Below are positions 1-7,791 of a stretch of DNA of 64,000 nt, piece by piece. The stretch is from Lysobacter sp. MMG2 (GTDB taxonomy: Bacteria > Pseudomonadota > Gammaproteobacteria > Xanthomonadales > Xanthomonadaceae). Every line of letters starts with the position of its first letter. The first letter of the stretch is position 1. Position numbers and translations under genes: made by a program. The stretch covers positions 519,117 to 583,116 of the forward strand of contig NZ_JAERQY020000003.1 of assembly GCF_016735495.2 (NCBI RefSeq), in the 5' to 3' direction. Below the pieces are notes generated by a model. That model saw only the letters and a list, made by a program, of their open reading frames with translations. It searched no databases and was not told the origin of the DNA.

Positions 1-410
1 CGCAGGGCGACTTGAATGCGCGATGTCGACGAGGCGCGCGCCCCCACAAAGCGCGCGGGCTCCGACCCGTCGGCCGGAGAAGGTGCGAACCCTCTCGACC
101 ACGCGTCTGCATGGCCTGGCGAAGTGGGCGAATCGCGCCCCCACTGATAGTTGACCGAAGACAGCACGCAACAGCCGCAGGCCAAGCGTGCGCGGTCGAA
201 TACCACGCCGCGCCCGTTGACCGAGCGCTGGGGATCACCGTCGCCGATAGGATATTGGCCTTGATGCGTGTCGCACCAACCCAGGTCGCCCTCCAGCACG
301 ACCGGCACGCCATCGACGATCAACAGGGGCCCGCCGCTGGCCTGCAGCATCTTCCCGCCGCCTTCTACGGGGTCCCCGAGGCGAATCAGGCCCTCCTTAC
401 CACCGGCCAT
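1..410 (-). CDS. PAAR-domain protein, C-terminus beyond the window
   Basis: PAAR proteins cap the VgrG spike of type VI secretion systems and often carry a toxin or adaptor extension. The frame runs off the left edge, leaving 136 visible codons. The N-terminus has the PAAR-type pattern GDPVEGGGKML (residues 12-22) followed by GGPLLIVDGVPVVLEGD, with candidate metal ligands Cys46, His49 and the Cys78/Cys80/Cys81 cluster. The ATG is preceded by a strong GGGAGGTG Shine-Dalgarno. After about residue 95 the sequence becomes low in structure and rich in Ser, Ala and Pro, so any effector domain lies outside. No other T6SS gene is visible, so it may be an orphan PAAR. The family call is inferred from motifs. 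Confidence 0.7.
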   Translation of the reverse strand, partial: MAGGKEGLIRLGDPVEGGGKMLQASGGPLLIVDGVPVVLEGDLGWCDTHQGQYPIGDGDPQRSVNGRGVVFDRARLACGCCVLSSVNYQWGRDSPTSPGHADAWSRGFAPSPADGSEPARFVGARASSTSRIQVAL

Positions 411-686
411 GCGGCACCTCCCGAGATGCAACGCAGCAGCGCGTCTTGCGCAGTAATCGAGCGAACCGCCGAAATGTCGTCGTATTCATATCGCAATCCT
501 TTGTTTGGCATGGCCGCGCACGTTTGCGGCCGCTACGAGTGAGGCGTCCTGGTCAGGTGAATCCCATCAGATACTTCCGAAAATGCGAGCGACGCCGAAC
601 GGCTTGTCAAGGCGTGCGCGAACCCGCCCCGGTTGCGACAATCGCCGTTCCGCCCGGCCCCGCCGGGGCTCAGACGATTGGAAGCA

Positions 687-3044
687 ATGCAGGACCTCAA
701 GCAAGTCGCCGCAAAGATCGCCCGCCTCATCGCCGAGGAAATCAACGCCCAGACGCAGCAGGCGCAGGCCGCCATCGCACTGCTCGACGAAGGCGCGACC
801 GTTCCCTTCATCGCGCGCTACCGCAAGGAAGTCACCGGCGGCCTGGACGACACGCAGCTGCGCAACCTCGAAACGCGCCTGACCTACCTGCGCGAACTGG
901 AAGACCGCCGCGCCGCGGTGCTGAGCAGCATCGAGGAGCAGGGCAAGATGACCGACGCGCTGCGCGCGGACATCGAAGCGGCCGACAGCAAGGCACGCCT
1001 TGAAGACCTGTACCTGCCGTACAAGCAAAAGCGCCGCACGCGCGCGCAGATCGCGCGCGAGGCCGGGCTGGAGCCGCTCGCCGACGGGCTGCTCGCCGAT
1101 CCCACGCAGGTTCCGGAAGCCGTCGCGGCCGGTTTCGTCGACGCCGAGAAGGGCGTGGCCGACGCGAAGGCCGCGCTCGACGGCGCGCGCGCGATCCTCA
1201 TGGAGCGCTGGGGCGAAGACGCCGCGCTCGTCGGCGAGCTTCGCAACTGGCTCGGCGAGGTCGGCGTGATCCGCTCGCGCGTGGCCGAAGGCAAGGAGAC
1301 CGCCGGCGAGAAGTTCCGCGATTACTTCGACCACGCCGAACCGCTGGCGAAGATTCCCTCGCACCGTCTGCTCGCGCTGTTCCGCGGGCGTCGCGAGGAA
1401 TTCCTGTTCATCGATCTGGATCCGGGCACCGACGCCGACGCCGGCCACCTGCAGGGCGAAGGCCGCGTGGCCGTGCACGCCGGCATCAAGGCGCAGGGTC
1501 GCCCCGCCGACAAGTGGCTGGTGGATTCCTGCCGCCTGACGTGGAAGGCCAAGCTGCACCTGCACCTCACGCTCGACCTGTTCGCGCAGGCGCGCGAGAA
1601 GGCCGAAAGCGAGGCCATCGACGTCTTCGGCGACAACCTCAAGGACCTGCTGCTGGCCGCGCCCGCCGGGCCGAAGGCCGTGCTCGGCCTCGACCCGGGC
1701 CTGCGCACCGGCGTGAAGGTCGCCGTGGTCGATCGCACCGGCAAGCTCGTCGACACCGCGACGATCTATCCGCACGAACCCAAGCGCCAGTGGGACCAGT
1801 CGCTGATGATCCTGCGCGCGTTGTGCGCGAAGCATTCGGTGGAACTGATCGCCATCGGCAACGGCACCGCCTCGCGCGAGACCGACAAGCTCGCCGGCGA
1901 TCTGATCAAGCTGGCACCGGAAGCGAAGATGCAGAAGATCGTCGTCAGCGAGGCCGGTGCGTCGGTGTACTCGGCGTCGGAATTCGCGGCGAAGGAATTC
2001 CCGGACCTGGACGTGTCGATTCGCGGCGCGGTGTCGATCGCACGGCGCCTGCAGGATCCGCTGGCGGAGCTGGTGAAGATCGAGCCCAAGGCGATCGGCG
2101 TGGGCCAGTACCAGCACGATGTGGACCAGTTCAAGCTGGCGCGCGCGCTGGACGCGCGCGTCGAGGACTGCGTGAACGCGGTCGGCGTGGACGTGAACAC
2201 CGCGTCCGCTGCGCTGCTCACGCGCGTGTCGGGGCTGTCGTCGACGATCGCGCAGAACATCGTCGTCTACCGCGACGCCAACGGTGCGTTCAAGTCGCGC
2301 AAGGAACTGCTGAAAGTGCCGCGCCTGGGCGACAAGACGTTCGAGCAGTGCGCCGGCTTCCTGCGCATCGCCGATGGCGACCAGCCGCTGGACGCCTCGT
2401 CGGTGCACCCGGAGGCGTACCCGGTGGTGGAGCGCATCCTCAAGCAGTGCGGTCGCGAAGTGAAGTCGCTGATCGGCGACGCGCCGACCCTGCGCGGATT
2501 GAAGGCCGAGCAGTTCACCGACGAGAAGTTCGGCGTGCCGACCGTGCGCGATATCCTGAAAGAGCTGGAAAAGCCGGGCCGCGACCCGCGCCCGGAGTTC
2601 AAGGCCGCGCGCTTCGCCGATGGCGTGGAGGACATCAAGGACCTGCGCGAAGGCATGATCCTGGAAGGCGTGGTGAGCAATGTGGCGGCGTTCGGCGCGT
2701 TCGTCGACATCGGCGTGCACCAGGACGGGCTGATCCACATTTCCGCGCTGTCGGACAAGTACGTGAAGGATCCGCGCGAAGTGGTGAAGGCGGGCGACAT
2801 CGTCAAGGTGAAAGTGCTGGAGGTCGACGTGGCGCGCAAGCGCATCGCACTGACGCGCCGCCTGGACGACAGCGCGCCGGCGCCGCGCGCGGGCGGTCGC
2901 GACGATCGCGATGCACCGCGAGGCGGTGCGCCGCGCGGCGGACGCGATGCACGCGGTGGCGGCTTCAACGCCGCGCGCACGAACACGCCGCCGCCGATGA
3001 ACAACGCGCTCGCCGCGGCGTTCGCGAAGGCGAAGAAGGACTGA
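687..3044 (+). CDS. tex: Tex family RNA-binding transcription accessory protein
   Basis: Tex is a cytoplasmic nucleic-acid-binding protein that associates with transcription. At 785 residues it has the usual Tex length. Domains in order: helical Tex N-terminal region (about 1-190), YqgF/RNase H-like fold starting near [10 protein letters not shown] (about residue 333), helix-hairpin-helix region ([16 protein letters not shown], about 505-560), and an S1 domain (about 650-720, [17 protein letters not shown]). A Gly/Arg/Asp-rich tail (about 735-770) is a common RNA-binding add-on. The ATG at 687 was chosen because it begins the conserved [12 protein letters not shown]; an upstream in-frame codon at 633 only adds low-complexity sequence. 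It is monocistronic, with a palindromic repeat after its stop. Confidence 0.95.
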   Translation: MQDLKQVAAKIARLIAEEINAQTQQAQAAIALLDEGATVPFIARYRKEVTGGLDDTQLRNLETRLTYLRELEDRRAAVLSSIEEQGKMTDALRADIEAADSKARLEDLYLPYKQKRRTRAQIAREAGLEPLADGLLADPTQVPEAVAAGFVDAEKGVADAKAALDGARAILMERWGEDAALVGELRNWLGEVGVIRSRVAEGKETAGEKFRDYFDHAEPLAKIPSHRLLALFRGRREEFLFIDLDPGTDADAGHLQGEGRVAVHAGIKAQGRPADKWLVDSCRLTWKAKLHLHLTLDLFAQAREKAESEAIDVFGDNLKDLLLAAPAGPKAVLGLDPGLRTGVKVAVVDRTGKLVDTATIYPHEPKRQWDQSLMILRALCAKHSVELIAIGNGTASRETDKLAGDLIKLAPEAKMQKIVVSEAGASVYSASEFAAKEFPDLDVSIRGAVSIARRLQDPLAELVKIEPKAIGVGQYQHDVDQFKLARALDARVEDCVNAVGVDVNTASAALLTRVSGLSSTIAQNIVVYRDANGAFKSRKELLKVPRLGDKTFEQCAGFLRIADGDQPLDASSVHPEAYPVVERILKQCGREVKSLIGDAPTLRGLKAEQFTDEKFGVPTVRDILKELEKPGRDPRPEFKAARFADGVEDIKDLREGMILEGVVSNVAAFGAFVDIGVHQDGLIHISALSDKYVKDPREVVKAGDIVKVKVLEVDVARKRIALTRRLDDSAPAPRAGGRDDRDAPRGGAPRGGRDARGGGFNAARTNTPPPMNNALAAAFAKAKKD

Positions 3045-3063
3045 CGGACGCGTCTTTCGGTAT

Positions 3064-3134
3064 GTAGCCCGGGTAAGCGCAGCGCACCCGGGTTGCGCGT
3101 CGTTCCCCGGGTGCGCTGCGCTTGCCCGGGCTAC
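3064..3134. repeat. GTAGCCCGGG palindromic intergenic repeat, copy 1
   Basis: A near-perfect inverted repeat with arms of about 29 bases (GTAGCCCGGGTAAGCGCAGC... and its complement) around a short loop. A second copy at 4634-4707 shares the arms but has a different loop, which is the behaviour of a REP-like family. It lies downstream of tex and upstream of the first M20 gene, and could fold into a long RNA hairpin that ends tex transcription. Confidence 0.85.
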
Positions 3135-3318
3135 TGGAGCTGGCGGGAGAAGGTGCCGGCAGGCGGATGAGGGCGCGGGGAAGAGGGGCAAAAGCCGGCG
3201 TTGGATATGACGTTGGGGCATGTCCTCAGTCGCGCATGGCCGTGTGCGCGCCAGACCGCGCATCGTCCGGACGGCCCGCAGCCGCTAGGATCGGTCCATT
3301 CCCACCGATCCTCCTGCC

Positions 3319-4626
3319 ATGCGCCCGCACCTGCTGCCTGTCCTGATCGCCTCCCTGCTCGCCACGCCCGCCTTCGCGCAGTCGTCCGATGCAACGCCGG
3401 ACATCGCCACCGCCGCACAATCCGTGCAGAAGGACGTCGTCGCCTGGCGTCGCGACATCCACCAGCATCCGGAACTGGGCAACAACGAAGTCCGCACCGC
3501 CAAGCTCGTCGCCGACCAGCTGCGCAAGCTCGGCCTGCAAGTGAAGACCGGCGTCGCGCACACGGGCGTGGTGGCCGTGTTGAAGGGCGGCAAGCCCGGA
3601 CCGCGCATCGCACTGCGCGCCGACATGGACGCGTTGCCGGTGACCGAGCAGACCGGCCTGCCGTTCGCCTCGAAGGTGAAGACCACCTACCGTGGCCAGG
3701 ACGTGGGCGTGATGCACGCCTGCGGCCATGACGCGCACGTGGCGATCCTGCTCGGTGTGGCGACGGCGCTCGCCGCGCAGAAGGCGACGCTGCCGGGCGA
3801 AGTCATGTTCGTCTTCCAGCCGTCGGAAGAAGGCCCGCCGAATCCCGGCGAGAACTTCGGCGCGGAGTTGATGTTGGACGAAGGCGTCTTCCGCGACTTC
3901 AAGCCCGACGCTGTCTTCGGCCTGCACGTCTGGGCGGGGCTGCCGGTGGGCCAGGTCGGCGTGCGCAGCGGGCCGATGCTCGCCGCCGCGGACGAATGGA
4001 GCCTGACGGTGCGCGGAAAGCAGACGCACGGCTCGCGGCCGTGGGACGGCGTGGACCCGATCACCGTCGCCGCGCAGATCCTGCTCGGCACGCAGAGCCT
4101 GATCGCGCGCCAGGTGAACATCGCCGCGACACCAGCGGTGCTGACCGCCGGCCAGTTCAACGCCGGCGTGCGCTTCAACATCATTCCCGACGAAGCGAAG
4201 CTGGTCGGCACGCTGCGCACGTTCGATGCGGCGCAGCGCGAGGACATCATCAACCGCTTCCGGCGCACGGCAGAAGATTTCGCCCATGCCAGCGGCGCAA
4301 CGGCGACGCTCGATGTCGCCGCCAACGCGCCGGCGACCGTCAACGATCCGGCGCTGACCGCGCGCGTGCGCCCCTCGCTGCAACGCGCGGTGGGCGAGGC
4401 GAACGTCGTCGAGATGCCGATGGTGACGGTGGCGGAGGACTTCGCGCAGTTCGCCAACACGGTGCCGGGCGTGTACTTCTTCGTCGGCTCCACGGCGAAA
4501 GGCACCGACCCGGCGAAGGCGCCGATCAACCATTCGCCGCAGTTCCTGCTCGACGAACAGGCGCTGGACGTCGGCGTGCGCGTGACGTTGCAGGTGGCGC
4601 TGGATTATTTGCGCGGCGCGCAGTAA
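3319..4626 (+). CDS. Exported M20 family amidohydrolase (paralog 1)
   Basis: Predicted periplasmic metallo-amidohydrolase of the M20D type (hippurate hydrolase / N-acyl-L-amino-acid amidohydrolase group), 435 residues. A signal peptide is visible (MRPHLLPVLIASLLATPAFA, cleavage after AFA). Metal-site motifs follow in family order: HQHPELGNNE, HACGHDAH (about 133-140), the EE pair in FQPSEEGPP, and GLHVW. The lid/dimerisation segment is around KQTHGSRPWDGVDPI, and the C-terminal ligand region is around INHSPQF. It is closely related along its whole length to the next gene, so this is a tandem duplication. The exact acyl-amino-acid substrate cannot be read from the sequence. Confidence 0.9.
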   Translation: MRPHLLPVLIASLLATPAFAQSSDATPDIATAAQSVQKDVVAWRRDIHQHPELGNNEVRTAKLVADQLRKLGLQVKTGVAHTGVVAVLKGGKPGPRIALRADMDALPVTEQTGLPFASKVKTTYRGQDVGVMHACGHDAHVAILLGVATALAAQKATLPGEVMFVFQPSEEGPPNPGENFGAELMLDEGVFRDFKPDAVFGLHVWAGLPVGQVGVRSGPMLAAADEWSLTVRGKQTHGSRPWDGVDPITVAAQILLGTQSLIARQVNIAATPAVLTAGQFNAGVRFNIIPDEAKLVGTLRTFDAAQREDIINRFRRTAEDFAHASGATATLDVAANAPATVNDPALTARVRPSLQRAVGEANVVEMPMVTVAEDFAQFANTVPGVYFFVGSTAKGTDPAKAPINHSPQFLLDEQALDVGVRVTLQVALDYLRGAQ

Positions 4627-4633
4627 GCCCGAC

Positions 4634-4707
4634 GTAGCCCGGGTAAGCGAAGCGCACCCGGGGTCGAGCGTGAGGGCTCCCGGGTGCGCTTCGCTTACCC
4701 GGGCTAC
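4634..4707. repeat. GTAGCCCGGG palindromic intergenic repeat, copy 2
   Basis: Inverted repeat with the same arms as the copy at 3064-3134 except that GCGCAGCGC reads GCGAAGCGC on both arms. This compensated change keeps the stem paired. It separates the two M20 paralogs. Confidence 0.85.
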
Positions 4708-4766
4708 CCAATCCGGCAAAGTCGTGTGCGTTAGGATCGACGGACCAACCGGGGAGAGTTCCGTCG

Positions 4767-6134
4767 ATGCGCCTGATGCCCGCGCTGCTGAGCAGCGCTT
4801 TGCTTGCCACGCCCTTGTTCGCACACGCGCAGACCGCGCCTGCCGGCGAGCGGCCCGAAGTCGTCGCCGCCGCCAAGGCCGTGCAGCAGAAGGTCGTCGC
4901 CTGGCGGCGTGATTTCCACCAGCACCCGGAGCTGTCCAACCGCGAGGAGCGCACCGCCGCCAAGGTCGCCGAGCACCTGCGCGCACTCGGCCTGAAGCCG
5001 AAGGTCGGCATCGCGCACCATGGCGTGGTCGCGATCATCGAAGGCGGCAAGCCCGGCCCGCGCGTCGCGCTGCGCGCCGACATGGACGCGCTGCCGGTGA
5101 CCGAGCAGGTGGACCTGCCGTTCGCGTCGAAGGCCACGGCGACGTTCCGCGGCGAGACGGTCGGCGTGATGCACGCCTGCGGCCATGACGCGCACACCGG
5201 CATCCTGCTCGGCATCGCCGATGCGCTGGTGAAGATGAAGGCCGATCTGCCTGGTTCGGTGATGCTGGTCTTCCAGCCGTCGGAAGAGGGCGCGCCCGAC
5301 GGCGAGGAAGGCGGTGCATCGCTGATGCTGGAGGAGGGCCTGTTCAAGGACTTCAAGCCTGACGCGATGTTCGGATTGCACGTGTTCTCGACGCTGCCGG
5401 TCGGCCAGATCGGCGTGCGCCAGGGGCCGCTGATGGCGGCGTCCGACAAGTTCACCATCAAGGTGAAGGGCCGTCAGACCCACGGCTCGCGTCCGTGGGG
5501 CGGCATCGATCCCATCGTCGCCGCGGCCGACGTGATCGGCACGGCGCAGACCATCGTCAGCCGCCGCACCGACATCGCCAAGTTGCCGGCGGTGGTGAGC
5601 TTCGGCGCGATCAAGGGCGGCATCCGCTACAACATCATTCCGGATGAGGTGGAGCTGGTCGGCACGATCCGCACCTTCGACGAGGGCATGCGCCAGCGCA
5701 TCTTCGGCGACCTGAAGAACGTGGCCGAGCATGTCAGCGCCGCCAACGGCGCGACCGCCGTGGCGAACGTGCCCGACAGCGACGGCAACCCGGTAACGGT
5801 GAACGATCCGGCGCTGACCGCGCGCATGATCCCGAGCCTGCAGGCCGTGGCCGGCGCGGCCAACGTGATCGAACCGCCGCTGCAGATGGGCGCGGAGGAT
5901 TTCTCGTTCTACGCGAAGGAAGTGCCGGCGATGTTCTTCTTCGTCGGCGCGACGTCCAAGGGCATCGACCCGGTGACGGCGCCGAGCAACCACTCGCCGA
6001 AGTTCGCGCTGGACGAGTCGGCGCTGGACCTGGGCCTGCGCGCGCTGCTGCAGGTGACGCTGGATTATCTGCATGCGCCGACGGGCGCGGTGGCGGCGAG
6101 CGGCGCGGAGGCTGCGGAGCACGCCGAGGGTTGA
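4767..6134 (+). CDS. Exported M20 family amidohydrolase (paralog 2)
   Basis: Second M20D-type metallo-amidohydrolase, 455 residues, with a signal peptide (MRLMPALLSSALLATPLFAHA). It retains the same motifs as its upstream neighbour: HQHPELSNREE, HACGHDAHTG, FQPSEEGAPDGEEGG, GLHVF, RQTHGSRPWGGIDPI and SNHSPKF. The C-terminus carries an extra Ala/Glu-rich tail. The two paralogs are separated by 140 bases that include a palindromic repeat, so each may have its own promoter. A role in periplasmic hydrolysis of N-acyl or peptide-linked amino acids is inferred from the family only. Confidence 0.9.
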   Translation: MRLMPALLSSALLATPLFAHAQTAPAGERPEVVAAAKAVQQKVVAWRRDFHQHPELSNREERTAAKVAEHLRALGLKPKVGIAHHGVVAIIEGGKPGPRVALRADMDALPVTEQVDLPFASKATATFRGETVGVMHACGHDAHTGILLGIADALVKMKADLPGSVMLVFQPSEEGAPDGEEGGASLMLEEGLFKDFKPDAMFGLHVFSTLPVGQIGVRQGPLMAASDKFTIKVKGRQTHGSRPWGGIDPIVAAADVIGTAQTIVSRRTDIAKLPAVVSFGAIKGGIRYNIIPDEVELVGTIRTFDEGMRQRIFGDLKNVAEHVSAANGATAVANVPDSDGNPVTVNDPALTARMIPSLQAVAGAANVIEPPLQMGAEDFSFYAKEVPAMFFFVGATSKGIDPVTAPSNHSPKFALDESALDLGLRALLQVTLDYLHAPTGAVAASGAEAAEHAEG

Positions 6135-6157
6135 GATCGCAGCGGCATCGATGAGCC

Positions 6158-6313
6158 GTCATCCCGGCAAAGGCCGGGATCCAGGCCGAATGCGCCTCGA
6201 TGCTCGCGTTCTCACATTCGCCGTCATCCCAGCGAAAGCTGGGATCCATCTTGCTTTCCGATGAGCGCGTCGAGACAAATCAAAATGGATCCCAGCTTTC
6301 GCTGGGATGACGG
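6158..6313. repeat. Cluster of CGTCATCCC-type palindromic repeats
   Basis: Three related units. One is at 6158-6187 (CGTCATCCCGGCAAAGGCCGG...). A pair of 29-base arms at 6221-6249 and 6285-6313 forms a perfect inverted repeat, and each arm is itself a small hairpin (CCCAGCGAAAGCTGGG). Related units occur at 13507-13584 and 21426-21526. It lies in the tail-to-tail gap between the M20 gene and trmL. Confidence 0.85.
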
Positions 6314-6336
6314 AAAGAAGGAGCTGCGCGGAGGCC

Positions 6337-6816
6337 CTACGCGCTCCCCGCAAACCCACTCTGCCGCCACGCCTCGAACACCACCACCGCCACCGCGTTG
6401 GACAGGTTGAGGCTGCGGTTCTCCGGTCGCATCGGCAGGCGCAGGCGCTGCGCGGCGGGGACGCTCTCGAGCACGTCCGTCGGCAGGCCGCGCGTCTCCG
6501 GGCCGAAGAGGAATGCATCGCCCGCTTCGTAACGCGGCGTATCGAAGCGCACCGTCCCGCGCGTACTCAGCGCGAACAACCGCGGCGGCTTGCCGTTGGC
6601 GGCGGTGATCGTCGCCAGCGCGGCGGACAGGTCGGCGTGCACCTGCAAGGTCGCGTACTCGTGATAGTCGAGCCCCGCGCGCTTGAGCTGCTTGTCTTCC
6701 AGCGTGAACCCCAGCGGTTCGATCAGGTGCAGCCGTGCGCCCGTGTTGGCGCACAGGCGGATCACGTTGCCCGTGTTGGGCGGGATTTCCGGCTGGAACA
6801 GGATGACGTCGAACAT
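6337..6816 (-). CDS. trmL: tRNA (cytidine(34)-2'-O)-methyltransferase
   Basis: SPOUT-fold methyltransferase of 159 residues, the normal TrmL length, which 2'-O-methylates the wobble base of leucine tRNAs. Diagnostic stretches are the N-terminal PEIPPNTGNVIRLCANTG, the central LFGPETRGLP, which forms part of the knotted SAM site, and the C-terminal LPMRPENRSLNLSNAVAVV. It reads leftward and its stop lies close to the repeat cluster at 6158-6313. It is convergent with the M20 genes and lies just downstream of an SDR gene on the same strand. Confidence 0.93.
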   Translation of the reverse strand: MFDVILFQPEIPPNTGNVIRLCANTGARLHLIEPLGFTLEDKQLKRAGLDYHEYATLQVHADLSAALATITAANGKPPRLFALSTRGTVRFDTPRYEAGDAFLFGPETRGLPTDVLESVPAAQRLRLPMRPENRSLNLSNAVAVVVFEAWRQSGFAGSA

Positions 6817-6847
6817 GCGCGCATGATCGCCCGCGACACGGCGCGCG

Positions 6848-7561
6848 TCACCACGCGACGGGCTTGCCGCGGTAGTCGATGAAGCGGCCGCTGTCGGCGG
6901 ACTTGAGCCCGTCGATGACCTTCAGCAGCCCGCGCACGGATTCGGTCGCCGGGATCTGCGCGCCGCTGCCGCCCATGTCGGTCTGCACCCAGCCCGGATG
7001 CAGCGCCACCACCGTGATCGAGCGCTCGCGCAGCGCGGAGGCCAGCAACGCGGTGCCCATGTTCTGCGCGGCCTTCGACATCGCATAGCTGGGCGTGTAG
7101 AAGCCCTCCACCGCCTCGATCGAACCCAGCACCGACGACAGGTTCGCGACCTTGGCGCCGTCGGCGAGGCGTTCGGCCAGCGCCTGGGTGAGCAGGAACG
7201 GCCCGGATGCGTTGGTGCGGAAGCTGTCGTCCAGCTGCGCGGGCGGCACGTGGCCGAAGCGCTCGCCCGAATGCAGCACGCCGGCGTTGTTGACCAGCAG
7301 GTCGATGCCGTCGATGACCAGCGGCAGTTCGCGGGCCAGTTCGGCGTGCGTTTTCGGTTCGGCCACGTCCAGCGGCAGCACATGCAGGCGGCCGGGATGC
7401 TCGCCGACGAGCTGGTTGAGGGCGTTGGCCTTGCCGGGGTGGCGGCTGGTGGCGACGACATGGTCGCCGGCGGCCAGGAGCTGGCGGACGAATTCCAGGC
7501 CGAGGCCCCGGTTGGCGCCGGTGACCAGACTGCGTCGGGGAGTGCGCTGGGTGGGCGACAT
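6848..7561 (-). CDS. SDR family NAD(P)-dependent oxidoreductase
   Basis: Classical short-chain dehydrogenase of 237 residues. Visible hallmarks are the cofactor loop TGANRGLGLEF near the N-terminus, the NNAG motif (LLVNNAGVL), and the catalytic Ser and Tyr-x-x-x-Lys (LSSVLGS and YAMSK). A PGWVQTDMGG segment follows, typical of C-factor/sniffer-like SDRs. The ATG at 7561 is preferred over an upstream in-frame start because it places the Rossmann loop at the usual distance. Substrate unknown. It precedes trmL on the same strand, with 31 bases between them. Confidence 0.88.
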   Translation of the reverse strand: MSPTQRTPRRSLVTGANRGLGLEFVRQLLAAGDHVVATSRHPGKANALNQLVGEHPGRLHVLPLDVAEPKTHAELARELPLVIDGIDLLVNNAGVLHSGERFGHVPPAQLDDSFRTNASGPFLLTQALAERLADGAKVANLSSVLGSIEAVEGFYTPSYAMSKAAQNMGTALLASALRERSITVVALHPGWVQTDMGGSGAQIPATESVRGLLKVIDGLKSADSGRFIDYRGKPVAW

Positions 7562-7791
7562 CGCGGGCGTCCGGCCGGAAGGGACGCCCAGTCTAGGGAG
7601 GATGGGGTGGAGCCGTCGCTTCGATGCCGGCCCGCACCCCGGATCACCGCATCGGGCCCGGCTGTATCGATACGAAATTGACACCTCGGCTCGGGACTTG
7701 TGGCCTAGTGCCGCCGTTCACGACGCGCGGCTAGGATGCTGGACCGGCCTGGCCTTCCGGCCCGGCCCCGCTTTTTCCAAGGAGTCCCCCC

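Noticed and set aside
411..489. Short open frame upstream of the PAAR gene on the minus strand
   Set aside because: It is only 30 codons, overlaps the PAAR start out of frame and has no ribosome site or recognisable features.
567..3263. Long open frame (898 codons) antisense to tex
   Set aside because: Composition is Arg/His/Ala-rich with no domain, and tex on the other strand has full family motifs. It is a by-product of high GC at third positions.
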